A DNA stretch of 39,016 nucleotides from Streptomyces xanthophaeus (GTDB lineage: Bacteria; Actinomycetota; Actinomycetes; Streptomycetales; Streptomycetaceae). How positions within the stretch are numbered: position 1 is the stretch's first letter; every line of letters begins with the position of its first letter. The stretch covers positions 48,606 through 87,621 of the forward strand of contig NZ_KL647138.1 of the NCBI RefSeq assembly GCF_000725805.1, read 5' to 3'. Positions 16,785-32,300 of this stretch are shown here, one piece after another. The notes beneath the pieces are model-generated. The model saw only the letters and a list, made by a program, of their open reading frames with translations, ran no database searches and had not been told where the DNA came from. A program made the translations under genes and the position numbers.

Positions 16785-18088
16785 GAGAGGCCGCCGACCG
16801 GGAGCGGCGGTGCGGGGACCGGGAGGTCCGGGGACCACAGGTCCTCGGGTCCCAGGTCCGCGGCGCGGTACTTGCCGAGGGCGCTGACCAGCAGCCGGGT
16901 CTCCAGGGCCAGGGCCTCCACCAGCCGGACCAGCCCCGCCTGCCGGTCCTCGTCGACGGCGAGCAGCGCGGCCCGCCCCAGGCCGACGGCGGTGGCGCCG
17001 AGGGCCAGGGCCCGCACGGCCCGTCCGCCCTCCCAGATCCGGCCCGTGGCCAGCAGGTCCCCGTCCGGGCGGCCGATGCGGCGCAGGGTTTCGCCGAGCG
17101 GGAGCCCGACCTGCTCCAGGAAGACCCGGGGGGCCCAGCCGGTGCCGCCCTCCGCGCCGTCGACGGTGACGGCGTCCGCGCCCGCGGCCCAGGCCGTCGC
17201 CGCGGCGTGCGCGATGTCGCGTCCGGGGTGGAACTTCACCCAGGTGCGGGCCAGCGGGAAGTTGTTCCGCATGAACCGCAGCTGCTGGCGCACGATCTCC
17301 TCGGTGAAGGTCCCCGGGGTCGCGCACCGCAGCCGCCGGCCGGGGTCGCCCAGCAGGTCCCGTACGGCGAACTGCCCGGCCAGCCGCTCGGCTTCGGCCG
17401 CGCCCACCACCGTCATCCCGCCGAGCCCGGGCTTCGCGCCCTGCCCCACCTTCAGTTCGAAGCCGAGGCGGCCCGAGTCCCGCAGGGGCCGCGTCCCCGG
17501 GTCGCTGTAGAGGAGGTTCCACACCTCCGAGTCCGCGTCCTCGGTGGACTGCTGCACCACCACCCCGCCGACGCCGTCCGCCACGGTCTCCGCGTACGCC
17601 GCCACCCGCGCGAGGAGCGCCGAGCGGGCGGCCCCGTCGCCGCGCCGGTAGCCGTGGACGGGCACCATGTTCTCGCCGATCACCATCGGGATGCCCAGGC
17701 GCGCGGCCTGTCGCCCCGCGGCCACGCCCAGGTCGCCGCTGCCCGCCCGGGTGGACCCGAACGCCGAGAGGTACAAGGGCAGTTCGGCCGCGAAGCCGCC
17801 CACCGCGGTGTGTAGGTCCACGTCCTCGTACGAGGGCTCGCGGCCCAGCTCGATCAGCTTCTCCAGCCGCCGCGGCATGAACACCGGCGGCGCGATCCGC
17901 AGCGCGTCCAGGGCGTCCGGCGCGTCCGGTGCGCCTGCCGCCTCCGGCGTGCCCGGACCGCCCGGCGCCTGCGCCCCGTACAGCTCGGCCCCGTAGGTGC
18001 CCGCCTCCGGGAACACCTCGGCCGTGCCCGCCCGGGCCCGGGCCCGTACGGCGCGTTCCGGGAAGCCCGCCGCGCGCAGCCCGCTCAC
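16781..18088 (-). CDS. FMN-binding glutamate synthase-like protein
   Basis: 435 residues from a GTG that overlaps the upstream stop as GTGA. The C-terminal two thirds match the FMN-binding synthase domain of glutamate synthase: KVGQGAKPGLGG, HPGRDIAHAAATAW, AVTVDGAEGGTG, GLPLGETLRRIG and a phosphate-binding LLATGRIWEGG. The glutaminase domain is absent, and so is the cysteine motif (CxxNxCPVG) that holds the 3Fe-4S cluster in GltB; the matching place reads ALETRLLVSALGKYRAADL. The protein is thus probably a flavin enzyme acting on an imine/amine or keto-acid pair, not a complete GOGAT. It follows the AsnRS-like gene and precedes the small coupled gene. Confidence 0.85.
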   Translation of the reverse strand: MSGLRAAGFPERAVRARARAGTAEVFPEAGTYGAELYGAQAPGGPGTPEAAGAPDAPDALDALRIAPPVFMPRRLEKLIELGREPSYEDVDLHTAVGGFAAELPLYLSAFGSTRAGSGDLGVAAGRQAARLGIPMVIGENMVPVHGYRRGDGAARSALLARVAAYAETVADGVGGVVVQQSTEDADSEVWNLLYSDPGTRPLRDSGRLGFELKVGQGAKPGLGGMTVVGAAEAERLAGQFAVRDLLGDPGRRLRCATPGTFTEEIVRQQLRFMRNNFPLARTWVKFHPGRDIAHAAATAWAAGADAVTVDGAEGGTGWAPRVFLEQVGLPLGETLRRIGRPDGDLLATGRIWEGGRAVRALALGATAVGLGRAALLAVDEDRQAGLVRLVEALALETRLLVSALGKYRAADLGPEDLWSPDLPVPAPPLPVGGLS

Positions 18089-19098
18089 GGGGCGATCACC
18101 CCCGGCAGCTTCGGGTAGGCGCTGACCTGCCACAGCGCGTCCAGCCCGGTCAGGAAGCGGACCAGGCGCTGCAGGCCCATGCCGAAGCCGGCGCTGGCCT
18201 CGATGCCCTCACGGGCCAGGTCCAGGTACCAGGCGTACTTGGCGGGGTTCTCCCCGCTCTCCCGCATCCGGGTCACGATCGTCGCGTAGTCGGACTCCCG
18301 CTCGCTGCCGCTGACCAGCTCCCCGTAACCGCCGTGCGCGATCAGGTCGAAGTTGCGCAGCACGCCGGGGCGGTCCGGGTCCTCGCGGTCGTAGAAGCCG
18401 CGCGAGCCCTTGGGGTAGTCGTTGACGAAGAACGGCCGGCCGGACTCCAGGGACAGGACCTTCTCCCCCTCCCAGTCGATCTCGGCGTCCGGGCTCTGCG
18501 GGTGCCCGAGGCCCACCAGGCGGGCGACGGCCTCCCCGTGGGTGCAGGCGTCGAACTTCCCGGACCGCAGCTCCGCGAAGTCCAGCTCGTCCCGGCCCAG
18601 TTCGCGCAGCACCTCGGGGACCGCCGTCCAGGCGTGCTCCACCACGTGGGTGAGCAGTCCGGCGGCGATCTCCTGGGCGTCCTGCCGGGACCCGCCCGCC
18701 AGCTCCACGTCGATCTGGTGGAACTCCACCAGGTGCCGCCCCGTGGCGGCCGTCTCCGGCGGCTCGACGCGGACGTTCGGCGCGATGTAGAAGAGTCGCG
18801 GAAAGCCCTTCAGCGAGGCCTGCTTGTAGAGGATCGCGCTGGTCATCAGCTTGTACGGCTGCCCGTAGTAGTCGACGTCCAGCGCCTTAGCGCCGCGCCC
18901 GCCCGGGTCCGTGACCGGTCCGACCAGCGGCGGCAGCAGTTCCACGAATCCCTCGCTGCGCAGGAACTCCCGCGCCGCGTAAAGGACTTCCTGCTGCACC
19001 AGCATCGCCGAGCGCAGCTGCGGCGACCGCAGGTGCGCTCCCAGCGGGGGAGGGGCCTGAGGGTGAGGGGTCTGCACGTGAAGGGTCTGTGTCTCCAT
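18085..19098 (-). CDS. Class II aminoacyl-tRNA synthetase-like protein, AsnRS/AspRS type, without anticodon domain
   Basis: About 337 residues. It has the class II catalytic core of the AspRS/AsnRS group: motif 2 (FYIAPNVRVEPPETAATGRHLVEF), a GGYGELVSGSERESDY segment, and motif 3 (GFGMGLQRLVRFLTG) with the ATP-binding arginine. The N-terminal OB-fold that reads the anticodon is absent; normal AsnRS is 430 to 470 residues. It could be an amino-acid-activating or asparagine-synthetase-like enzyme, as known for archaeal AsnA-type relatives, amidating 3-methylaspartate. ATG at 19098 has an AGGAG site six bases upstream; ATG at 19158, overlapping the glmE stop, is the alternative. It lies between the mutase and FMN genes. 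Confidence 0.82.
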   Translation of the reverse strand: METQTLHVQTPHPQAPPPLGAHLRSPQLRSAMLVQQEVLYAAREFLRSEGFVELLPPLVGPVTDPGGRGAKALDVDYYGQPYKLMTSAILYKQASLKGFPRLFYIAPNVRVEPPETAATGRHLVEFHQIDVELAGGSRQDAQEIAAGLLTHVVEHAWTAVPEVLRELGRDELDFAELRSGKFDACTHGEAVARLVGLGHPQSPDAEIDWEGEKVLSLESGRPFFVNDYPKGSRGFYDREDPDRPGVLRNFDLIAHGGYGELVSGSERESDYATIVTRMRESGENPAKYAWYLDLAREGIEASAGFGMGLQRLVRFLTGLDALWQVSAYPKLPGVIAP

Positions 19099-19154
19099 GT
19101 CGGCTCCTGTGGGTATCGGTGTGTGGTCGAAGCTCGGCGGGCGGGCGCGCCCGC

Positions 19155-20483
19155 TCATCCGCCGCGCCCCGGGGCGTCGTAGCGCAGGGCCACCCCGTGC
19201 ACGGCCGCGAGCAGTCCGTCGGCGGTCATCGGCCGCAGCACGCCCGGGGTGCGGTGCGCCGTCACCGGCATCGCCCCCACCTGCGACCAGCGCAGCCGTC
19301 CGCCCGCGTCCACGAAGCTGCGCGCGCGGCCGGCGTTGTCCGGGTGCAGGCAGTACGGGACGTCCAGCACGCCCCGGGCGAAGGCGGTGCGCAGGGCCCG
19401 CCCGAGGTCCTCCCCGAGCTCCAGCACGGCCTCCACGAAGGCCCGGGCCTCCCGGTACACCTCGCTGTCGGCCGCGTCCTGCGGTTCGGGGAGCCTCTCG
19501 GTCAGCGCGGCGGTGGCCGCCGCCGTCTCCAGGGCCCGTACGTTCTCCAGCACGGTCGGGATGCGGTGCGCCTCCGCGGCGGTCTTCACGATCAGCCGCT
19601 GCGCGCCCGCGCCGACCGCCAGCCGCGCGGAGGCCTCCAGCAGGCGGGTCGCCCCGCCCGCGGTGTGCGGGAAGACCCCCATGTAGGTGTAGAGGACGAC
19701 GTGCCGGTCCACGCCGGGCGGCAGGAACTCCCCGGCCAGCCGCCGCAGCGCCCGTACCGCCTCGGCGTCCTGCGCGGGGTCGGTCTGCTGGGCGTAGCTG
19801 AGGGAGACGCTGCGGATGCCGTGCTGTGCGAAGAACATCCCCTCCAGCAGGCTGAGCGCGACCAGCAGCCCGGGCGGGCAGAGCTGGCCGAGCATGCAGC
19901 CGCCGAAGCTCTCCAGGTGCGGCACCCGCGGGGCGGGCGCCAGCTGGGCCAGCAGCTCGCAGCAGCGGGCCCAGTTGTCGACGGACTCGGCCAGCGGGGT
20001 GCGGCCGTAGGGCAGGCAGTACGAGACCGGTCCCCCCTCGGTGGCGTCCAGTCCCGCGGCGGTGAGCGCCCGGACGATGGCCTCGGGCCGGGAGGAGCCG
20101 TGCCGGACCTGGACGGGGAAGTCCGCGTCCAGGACCCCGTCGAGCAGCTGCCGGGTGCGGGCGGCGCTGTGGGTGGCGATCGGGTAGCCGTTGAGCGGGG
20201 TGCCCTCGGCGAGGGCGGCGCGGGCCGCGGCGTGCGCGCCGACCCGCGTGTAGCTGTCGATGGTGAGGGTGCCGACGGTGGTGGCGACGGCGGACCGGGT
20301 GCGCTCCAGTCCGGCCCGCATCCGGCGCGGGTCGCCGAAGCCCATGCGGGGCTGGACGACGAGCTGCCCGGCCGCCGCCGCGCGGGCGACGAAGGCGCCG
20401 AACGAACCGGACGAAGGGGCGGCGGGGGAGGCTCCCGGCTGCGCCGCGGCGGCGCTCCGCGCGCGGAGCGTGCTGGTCGTCAT
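19155..20483 (-). CDS. glmE: Glutamate mutase epsilon subunit (methylaspartate mutase GlmE)
   Basis: The 442-residue catalytic subunit of adenosylcobalamin-dependent glutamate mutase, which interconverts L-glutamate and (2S,3S)-3-methylaspartate. Family landmarks are GTLTIDSYTRVG, NGYPIATHSAART, FPVQVRHGSSRPEA with a substrate-binding arginine, and EGGPVSYCLPY, where E149, Y155 and Y159 match the active-site Glu and two Tyr of the clostridial enzyme. Further on are MGVFPHTA and IVKTAAEAHRIPT. The chain is slightly shorter than clostridial GlmE (about 480). ATG 20483 overlaps the glmS stop by four bases, so the two subunits are co-translated. In NRPS clusters such a mutase normally supplies 3-methylaspartate. 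Confidence 0.93.
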   Translation of the reverse strand: MTTSTLRARSAAAAQPGASPAAPSSGSFGAFVARAAAAGQLVVQPRMGFGDPRRMRAGLERTRSAVATTVGTLTIDSYTRVGAHAAARAALAEGTPLNGYPIATHSAARTRQLLDGVLDADFPVQVRHGSSRPEAIVRALTAAGLDATEGGPVSYCLPYGRTPLAESVDNWARCCELLAQLAPAPRVPHLESFGGCMLGQLCPPGLLVALSLLEGMFFAQHGIRSVSLSYAQQTDPAQDAEAVRALRRLAGEFLPPGVDRHVVLYTYMGVFPHTAGGATRLLEASARLAVGAGAQRLIVKTAAEAHRIPTVLENVRALETAAATAALTERLPEPQDAADSEVYREARAFVEAVLELGEDLGRALRTAFARGVLDVPYCLHPDNAGRARSFVDAGGRLRWSQVGAMPVTAHRTPGVLRPMTADGLLAAVHGVALRYDAPGRGG

Positions 20484-20962
20484 GCGACGGCCCGCGTACC
20501 GCCGTGCGGGGCCGGACCGTCGGCGGCGGCCGCCCCGGCCGGGGCCGTGGCGGGGGCGCAGGAGAGCGAACCCAGGTAGGCGCGGAAGGAGTTCACGTCC
20601 CCGTCGTCGAAGACGGCGTCGCAGCCGGCGGCCAGGAGGCGGCCACGCTGCTCCGGGTCCGCGACGCCCGCGACGCCCAGCTTCCCGCCGATGACGACGG
20701 GGCCGGTGAATCCGCTCAGGCGCAGGGCGCGGACCGCGTTCAGCCCGTCCCGGTAGCCGTGCCCGTTCACGCTGCTGATGACCACGAGGCCCGGTCCGTC
20801 GGCCGCACAGGCCGCCGTCAGCAGGTCGTCCGTCACACAGGGGCCCAGATTGCGGACCCGGTGCCCGAGCTCCTCCATCAGGAGCTGCAGATAGACGAGA
20901 TTCCAGGTGTGGGAATCCGATTCCGTGCCGGTGAGCAGGATGTTCACATTCCGTCGTCGCAT
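20480..20962 (-). CDS. glmS: Glutamate mutase sigma subunit, B12-binding (GlmS)
   Basis: A 160-residue cobalamin-binding subunit. The DxH element, with the lower axial histidine, is in TGTESDSHTWNL (D-S-H), followed by LVVISSVNGHGYRDG and VVIGGKLGVAG, corresponding to the nucleotide-tail cradle. The residue three after the histidine is Asn where the classic DxHxxG motif has Gly. The C-terminus adds an Ala/Gly-rich tail. ATG at 20962 has no clear ribosome site, but TATATT lies six bases before it, so a leaderless transcript is possible. It is first in the operon that ends with the phosphopantetheinyl transferase. Confidence 0.9.
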   Translation of the reverse strand: MRRRNVNILLTGTESDSHTWNLVYLQLLMEELGHRVRNLGPCVTDDLLTAACAADGPGLVVISSVNGHGYRDGLNAVRALRLSGFTGPVVIGGKLGVAGVADPEQRGRLLAAGCDAVFDDGDVNSFRAYLGSLSCAPATAPAGAAAADGPAPHGGTRAVA

Positions 20963-21040
20963 ACCGAGAATATAGAAAGCGCGGGGGCCGCCGAGGGGAA
21001 GTCGGACCGGCAGTATGGCGGAATTCGGTGCGGGCCGGCG

Positions 21041-21052
21041 GGTCGGCCGACC
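21041..21052. promoter_or_regulatory. 12-bp palindrome upstream of glmS
   Basis: GGTCGGCCGACC is a perfect 12-bp palindrome within the 163-bp gap between the MbtH gene and glmS, about 80 bp upstream of the glmS start. The gap also carries the terminator at 21073 to 21106 and an A/T island (TATATT) next to the glmS start, so the palindrome may be an operator for the glmS operon. In DNA this G/C-rich such palindromes also arise by chance, so confidence is low. Confidence 0.3.
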
Positions 21053-21072
21053 GGTGGCCGGCGGAAAGGAAA

Positions 21073-21106
21073 GAAGCCGTGCCCCGCAGGTGCGGGACAC
21101 GGCTTC
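21073..21106 (-). terminator. Strong hairpin terminator after the NRPS-MbtH operon
   Basis: Two 16-base arms (21073 to 21088 and 21091 to 21106) pair at 15 of 16 positions with almost no loop. On the minus strand the one mismatch becomes a G-U wobble, and the stem is followed by a pyrimidine-rich tail (TTCTTTCCTTTCC). It lies 20 bp past the MbtH stop, so it should end the transcript of the TE-containing NRPS and MbtH, separating it from the glmS operon. Confidence 0.8.
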
Positions 21107-21125
21107 ACGGGTGGTGCGGGGGAAT

Positions 21126-21328
21126 TCAGGCGTACTGGGCGAGCAGGCTCTTGGGCCGGATGTCCGTCCAGTTCTGCTCCACGTAGGCCAGCGCGTCGGC
21201 CCGCGTACCCGCCCCCCAGACCACGTCCCAGCCTGCGGGAACGGCGGCGAACACGGGCCACAGGGCGTGCTGCCCTTCGTCGTTCACCACGACGTGGAAG
21301 GTGCCCTCGGCGTCGTCGAAAGGATTGG

Positions 21329-21332
<4 letters not shown>
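21126..21332 (-). CDS. MbtH-like protein
   Basis: A 68-residue MbtH family protein, a chaperone-like partner that binds A domains and is needed for the activity or solubility of many NRPS. It matches the family almost throughout: [34 protein letters not shown], and [14 protein letters not shown] with the conserved Trp residues. Its ATG overlaps the stop of the large NRPS gene (ATGA), so it is co-expressed with it. It may serve any of the A domains in this cluster, including ones that act in trans. Confidence 0.96.
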
Positions 21333-28414
<7,082 letters not shown>

Positions 28415-28622
28415 CGCGGGGCCTCCAGGCGAGGGGACGGGGGTGCGGAGCGGGTCGGTGGCCCCACGCTACGTACGCCCCGCACCCGCGGCGGGCAGTC
28501 CTCGCGGCAGCTCCCGTCGCCGTCCTGCCGCCCCCAACTGCCGTTCCCCGGTGGCCTGCCGGACCGGGGTCCGGCGACGGCCGCGGCGAGGCCGACAGTG
28601 CCGGCTGGCAGGATGGCGTGCC
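28415..28622. promoter_or_regulatory. Divergent intergenic region between the NRPS and the SMI1-type gene
   Basis: This 208-bp gap separates the minus-strand NRPS gene from a plus-strand gene, so it should hold two promoters; the terminator at 29274 to 29326 means the NRPS gene probably needs its own. A perfect inverted repeat, GCCGGACC (28558 to 28565) and GGTCCGGC (28568 to 28575), lies 48 bp upstream of the SMI1-type start and is a candidate operator. No clear -35/-10 pair is visible, and no iron-box sequence. Confidence 0.4.
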
Positions 28623-29255
28623 ATGACGGCACCGATCAGTGAGTCCTGGACGCGCATCGAGAACTGGCTGGCGGAGCACGCCCCAACGACCCACGCCGCG
28701 CTGGCGCCGCCCGCGGATCCGGCGGACATCGCCGAAGCCGAACGGATCATCGGCCGGCCGCTCCTGAGGCCCCTGGTGACGTCCTTGCTGCGGCACGACG
28801 GTCTCCTCGACCGCGGCTCGGCGCTGCTGCCGGGCTCCTACCGGCCGCTGGGCGCACGCGAGACGGCCGCCGAGTGGCAGCTCCTGCGCGCTTTCCACGA
28901 CGAGCGCACGGCGGAGGAGGAAGGGGACGAGGTCCACCACGACTTCACGAGGATCGGGGTCAGCCACGTCCTGTACGGACATCCGCAGCTGGTCCCCGTC
29001 GCGCGGGACGTCTGCGGGACCCTCCTCGTCCTGGACCACCGTCCCGAGACCGAGCGGGGGCGCGTCCACGAGGCCGGGGCCGAACAGGGCATCGTCCGCG
29101 GGTCGCACGGGATGTGGGCGTCCCTGCCGGCGTTCATGGACGCGGTCGCCACGTCCCTCGAAACCACCCGGCCCCTCGACGGCCACACGCCCACGGTGGA
29201 CGGGGAGCACAGGCTCCACTGGGACTGGGACCCCGCACCGCTGCGGGCGACCTGA
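28623..29255 (+). CDS. SMI1/KNR4-family protein
   Basis: A 210-residue protein with SMI1/KNR4 (SUKH) features: an N-terminal WTRIENWL, the [19 protein letters not shown] segment, and SLLRHDGL corresponding to the family's hDG signature. Members include immunity proteins of polymorphic toxin systems and many solitary actinobacterial proteins. No toxin gene is adjacent. It is the only plus-strand gene between the two large NRPS genes, splitting them, and it is followed by a bidirectional hairpin. The ATG has only a weak AGG site. A role in the NRPS pathway is not indicated by its family. Confidence 0.82.
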   Translation: MTAPISESWTRIENWLAEHAPTTHAALAPPADPADIAEAERIIGRPLLRPLVTSLLRHDGLLDRGSALLPGSYRPLGARETAAEWQLLRAFHDERTAEEEGDEVHHDFTRIGVSHVLYGHPQLVPVARDVCGTLLVLDHRPETERGRVHEAGAEQGIVRGSHGMWASLPAFMDAVATSLETTRPLDGHTPTVDGEHRLHWDWDPAPLRAT

Positions 29256-29273
29256 CTCTCCTTCCCCTGGGCC

Positions 29274-29326
29274 GTCTCTTTCGGATCTTGCCGGGTCCGC
29301 GCCGACCGACAAGACCCGAAAGAGAC
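29274..29326. terminator. Bidirectional hairpin between convergent genes
   Basis: Arms 29274 to 29294 and 29306 to 29326 pair at 19 of 21 positions around an 11-base loop, located between the stop of the SMI1-type gene and that of the second NRPS (29330). The two mismatches are A-C and C-A on the plus strand but become G-U wobbles in minus-strand RNA, so the stem is fully paired in NRPS transcripts. There is no run of T, as is common for Streptomyces terminators. Confidence 0.8.
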
Positions 29327-29329
29327 GAC

Positions 29330-32300
29330 CTACGGCCGTACGCGCGAACCCGCGTGGGTGCGGCGGCGCAGGGCAGGGGCGGCTGTCGGCGCGGCGGGGG
29401 CGGAGGTGAGCAGGGCCGCGAGCCTGGCCGGGGTCGGGTGACGGAAGACCTCGCGCAGCGTGAGCTCGCGGCCCAGCTCCGCCCGGACCCGGTTGACCAG
29501 GCGTACGGCCAGCAGCGAATGCCCTCCGGACTTGAAGAAGTTGTCGTCCGGGCCGATCCCGCCGCTCTCCAGCACCTCCGCGAACAGCCGCAGCACGGTG
29601 GCCGCCAGGCCGTCCGGCCGGTCCTGGCCGGTCTCACGGGCTCCGTGCGCCCGCCGGTCCTCACCCGCCCGCCGGTCCTCTCGCGCCCGCCCGGCCGTCC
29701 CCGGTCCGCCCGGGTCCGGTGCGGTGGCCGCCGCCGGGGCCGCCCGGGGGAGGCGTACCGCCGAAGGGACCGCGTACTCGGGGAGCCGTTCGGCCGCCCA
29801 GGCCTGCAGCTCGGCCTCCGTGACCGCGCCCTCCGCGTGCGCGGTGAGGCGGCCCTCCTCGACCCGGGCCCGCGCCCGGACCACCGCCGGATGCGCGGAC
29901 AGCACCGCCGACACGTGCGCCAGGTCGATCGGGTAGCCGCCGACCAGCGGCCGCGCGCCCCTGATGTCCGCGGGAGCCGGCAGCTCCGAGAGGCGCCGCC
30001 CCGGATCGGCGGCGAACAGCTCCAGGGCCGACACCAGCAGGGCGGCCAGCCCCTCGGCGCCCACCGGCCCGTACAGGTCCGTGGCGTACTCCAGCACCCC
30101 GGCCAGACCGCCGCCCGGGAGCTCGCTCAGCGCGAAGGTCAGGTCCGACTTGGCACTGCCCGAGCCGTACGGCAGCTCCGTACCGGCCAGCGGTCCGGCC
30201 CCGTCCGCGGCCGGCGGCTCCGGGTTGACCTGGAGCATCACCTGGACCAACGGGTGGTGGGCGGAGGAACGGTGCGGGTTGAGGTGTTCCACGAGACGGT
30301 CGAAGGGCAGGTCCTGGTGCGCGTACGCGGCCAGGTCGGCCTCCCGCACCCGGTCCAGCAGCTCCCCGAACGCCGGGTCCCCGGTCGTGTCGGTGCGCAG
30401 CACCAGGGTGTTGACGAAGAAGCCGACCAGCGAGGACAGCGCCTCGTCGGACCGGCCCGCGACCGTGGTCCCCAGCGCCAGATCGGTGCCCGCGCCCAGC
30501 CGGGTCAGGGCGGCGGCGAGGGCCGCCTGGACCACCATGAACAGCGTCGCCCCGTGCCCGTGAGCGAGACGGGTCAGCCGCCGGTGGGTGGCCGCGTCCA
30601 CCGCGAACCCGGTGAGGGCGCCCCGCCCCGAGGGCTCCGCGGGCCGGTGCCGCTCCGTCGGCAGGTCCGTCAGCGGCGCCAGCCCCGCCAACGCCCCCTC
30701 CCAGTAATCCAGTTCGGTGCCCGCCCCGGCGAGCAGCTCCTGCTGCCAGAGCGTGTGGTCGGCGTACTGCACCGGCAGCGGCGACCACCCCGGCTCCCGG
30801 CCCGCGAGCCGCGCCCCGTACGCCGTCGCCAGGTCGGCGAGCAGCGGCCCCGTGGACCAGCCGTCCGCCGCGATGTGGTGCAGCAGCACCACCAGGGTCT
30901 GCGGGCCCTCGCCGTCCGGGAGGAACAGCCAGGCCCGCAGCGGCAGGTCCCGGCTCAGGTCGAAGACGTGCCCGGCGGCCTCGTCCACGGCCGCCGCCAC
31001 GTCCGCGGGCCGGGCCAGCTCCAACTGCGGCCGGGCCCCCGACAGCACCCGCTGGTACGGCTCGCCGCCCTCGGCCCCGTACACCGTCCGCAGCACCTCG
31101 TGCCGCTCGGCGACGTCCGCGAGGGCCGCGGTCAGGGCGGCCGGGTCCAGCGGCCGCTCCAGCCGCCGCACCAAGGCGATGTTGTAGGCCGGGGACGGCC
31201 CCTCCAGCTGGTCCACGAACCACAGTCGGCGCTGCGCGGCGGACAGCGGGATGCGCTCCGGCCGCTGCCCGGCCGGTACGGGCACCAGTGTCGGCCGGGA
31301 CGTGGCCGCGCCGCCGAGTTCCGCGAGGCGCCGGTGCAGGGCGGCCGGGGTCGGCGCGAGGAACAGGTCCCGGATGCCCGCCTCGACGCCCAGCACGGCC
31401 CGGATGCGGTTCACGAGCTTGCTGGCCAGCAGCGAATGGCCGCCGCTGCGGAAGAAGTTGGCGTCGGCGTCCATCCGCTCGCGGCCCAGCAGCTCCGCGA
31501 ACAGCCCGCACAGGATCTCCTCCCGCGGGGAACGCGACACCGGCGCACCGGAGCCCGCCGCAGCCCGCCGGGCCGCCGCCGCACGGTCCGCCGCGGCCGC
31601 CCGCTCCTGCTCGGCCGCAGCCCGTGCGGCCCGCTTGCGCGCGAGGGCGTCCGCCTCCTCGGGGCGGACCAGCGCCAGCTCGCCCAGCCGGGCCTGCGGG
31701 GAGGCCGCGAACGCCTCCAGCGCCCGCACGTACACCTCCAGCAGCAGCCGCGCCGTGTCCGCGTCGAACAGGTCCTGCGCGTACTGCACGTGCACGTCCA
31801 GCCCGGCCGGAGCGCCGTCGCCGCCCGCGAGCTCCGCGCAGTGGAAGCTGAGGTCGAACTTGGCGGCGCCCAGGTCCGTGCTCCCGGCCCGGCCCGTGAG
31901 GTCACCGAGACGGAAACCGTCCTGCCCGGCGCCCTGCCCGGCCCCCTGCACGGTCAGCATCACCTGGAAGAACGGGTGCTCGCCCAGGGCCCGTCCGGGC
32001 TCCGCGAGCTGCTCCACCAGGAGGCCGAAGGGCAGGTCCTGGTGGTCGAAGGCGGCCAGGTCCGCGTCCCGGACCCGGTCGACGAACGCGCCCACGGCGG
32101 GGTCCCCGGACAGATCGGTGCGCAGCACCAGGGAGTTGACGAAGCAGCCCACGAGCTCGTGCAGGTCCTGGTCGGGGCGGCCCGCCACGGGCGTCCCGAT
32201 CGCCAGGTCCGTCCCCGCGCCCACCGCCGACAGGGCCGCCGCGAGCGCCGCCCGGGCCACCATGAAGAAGCTGGCCCGCCGGGTGCGCGCCAGCGCCACC

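Noticed and set aside
28415..28622. Iron-box control of a siderophore cluster
   Set aside because: Despite the EntS-like exporter and the dioxygenase, no DmdR/IdeR-type site was seen and there are no siderophore uptake genes in the window.
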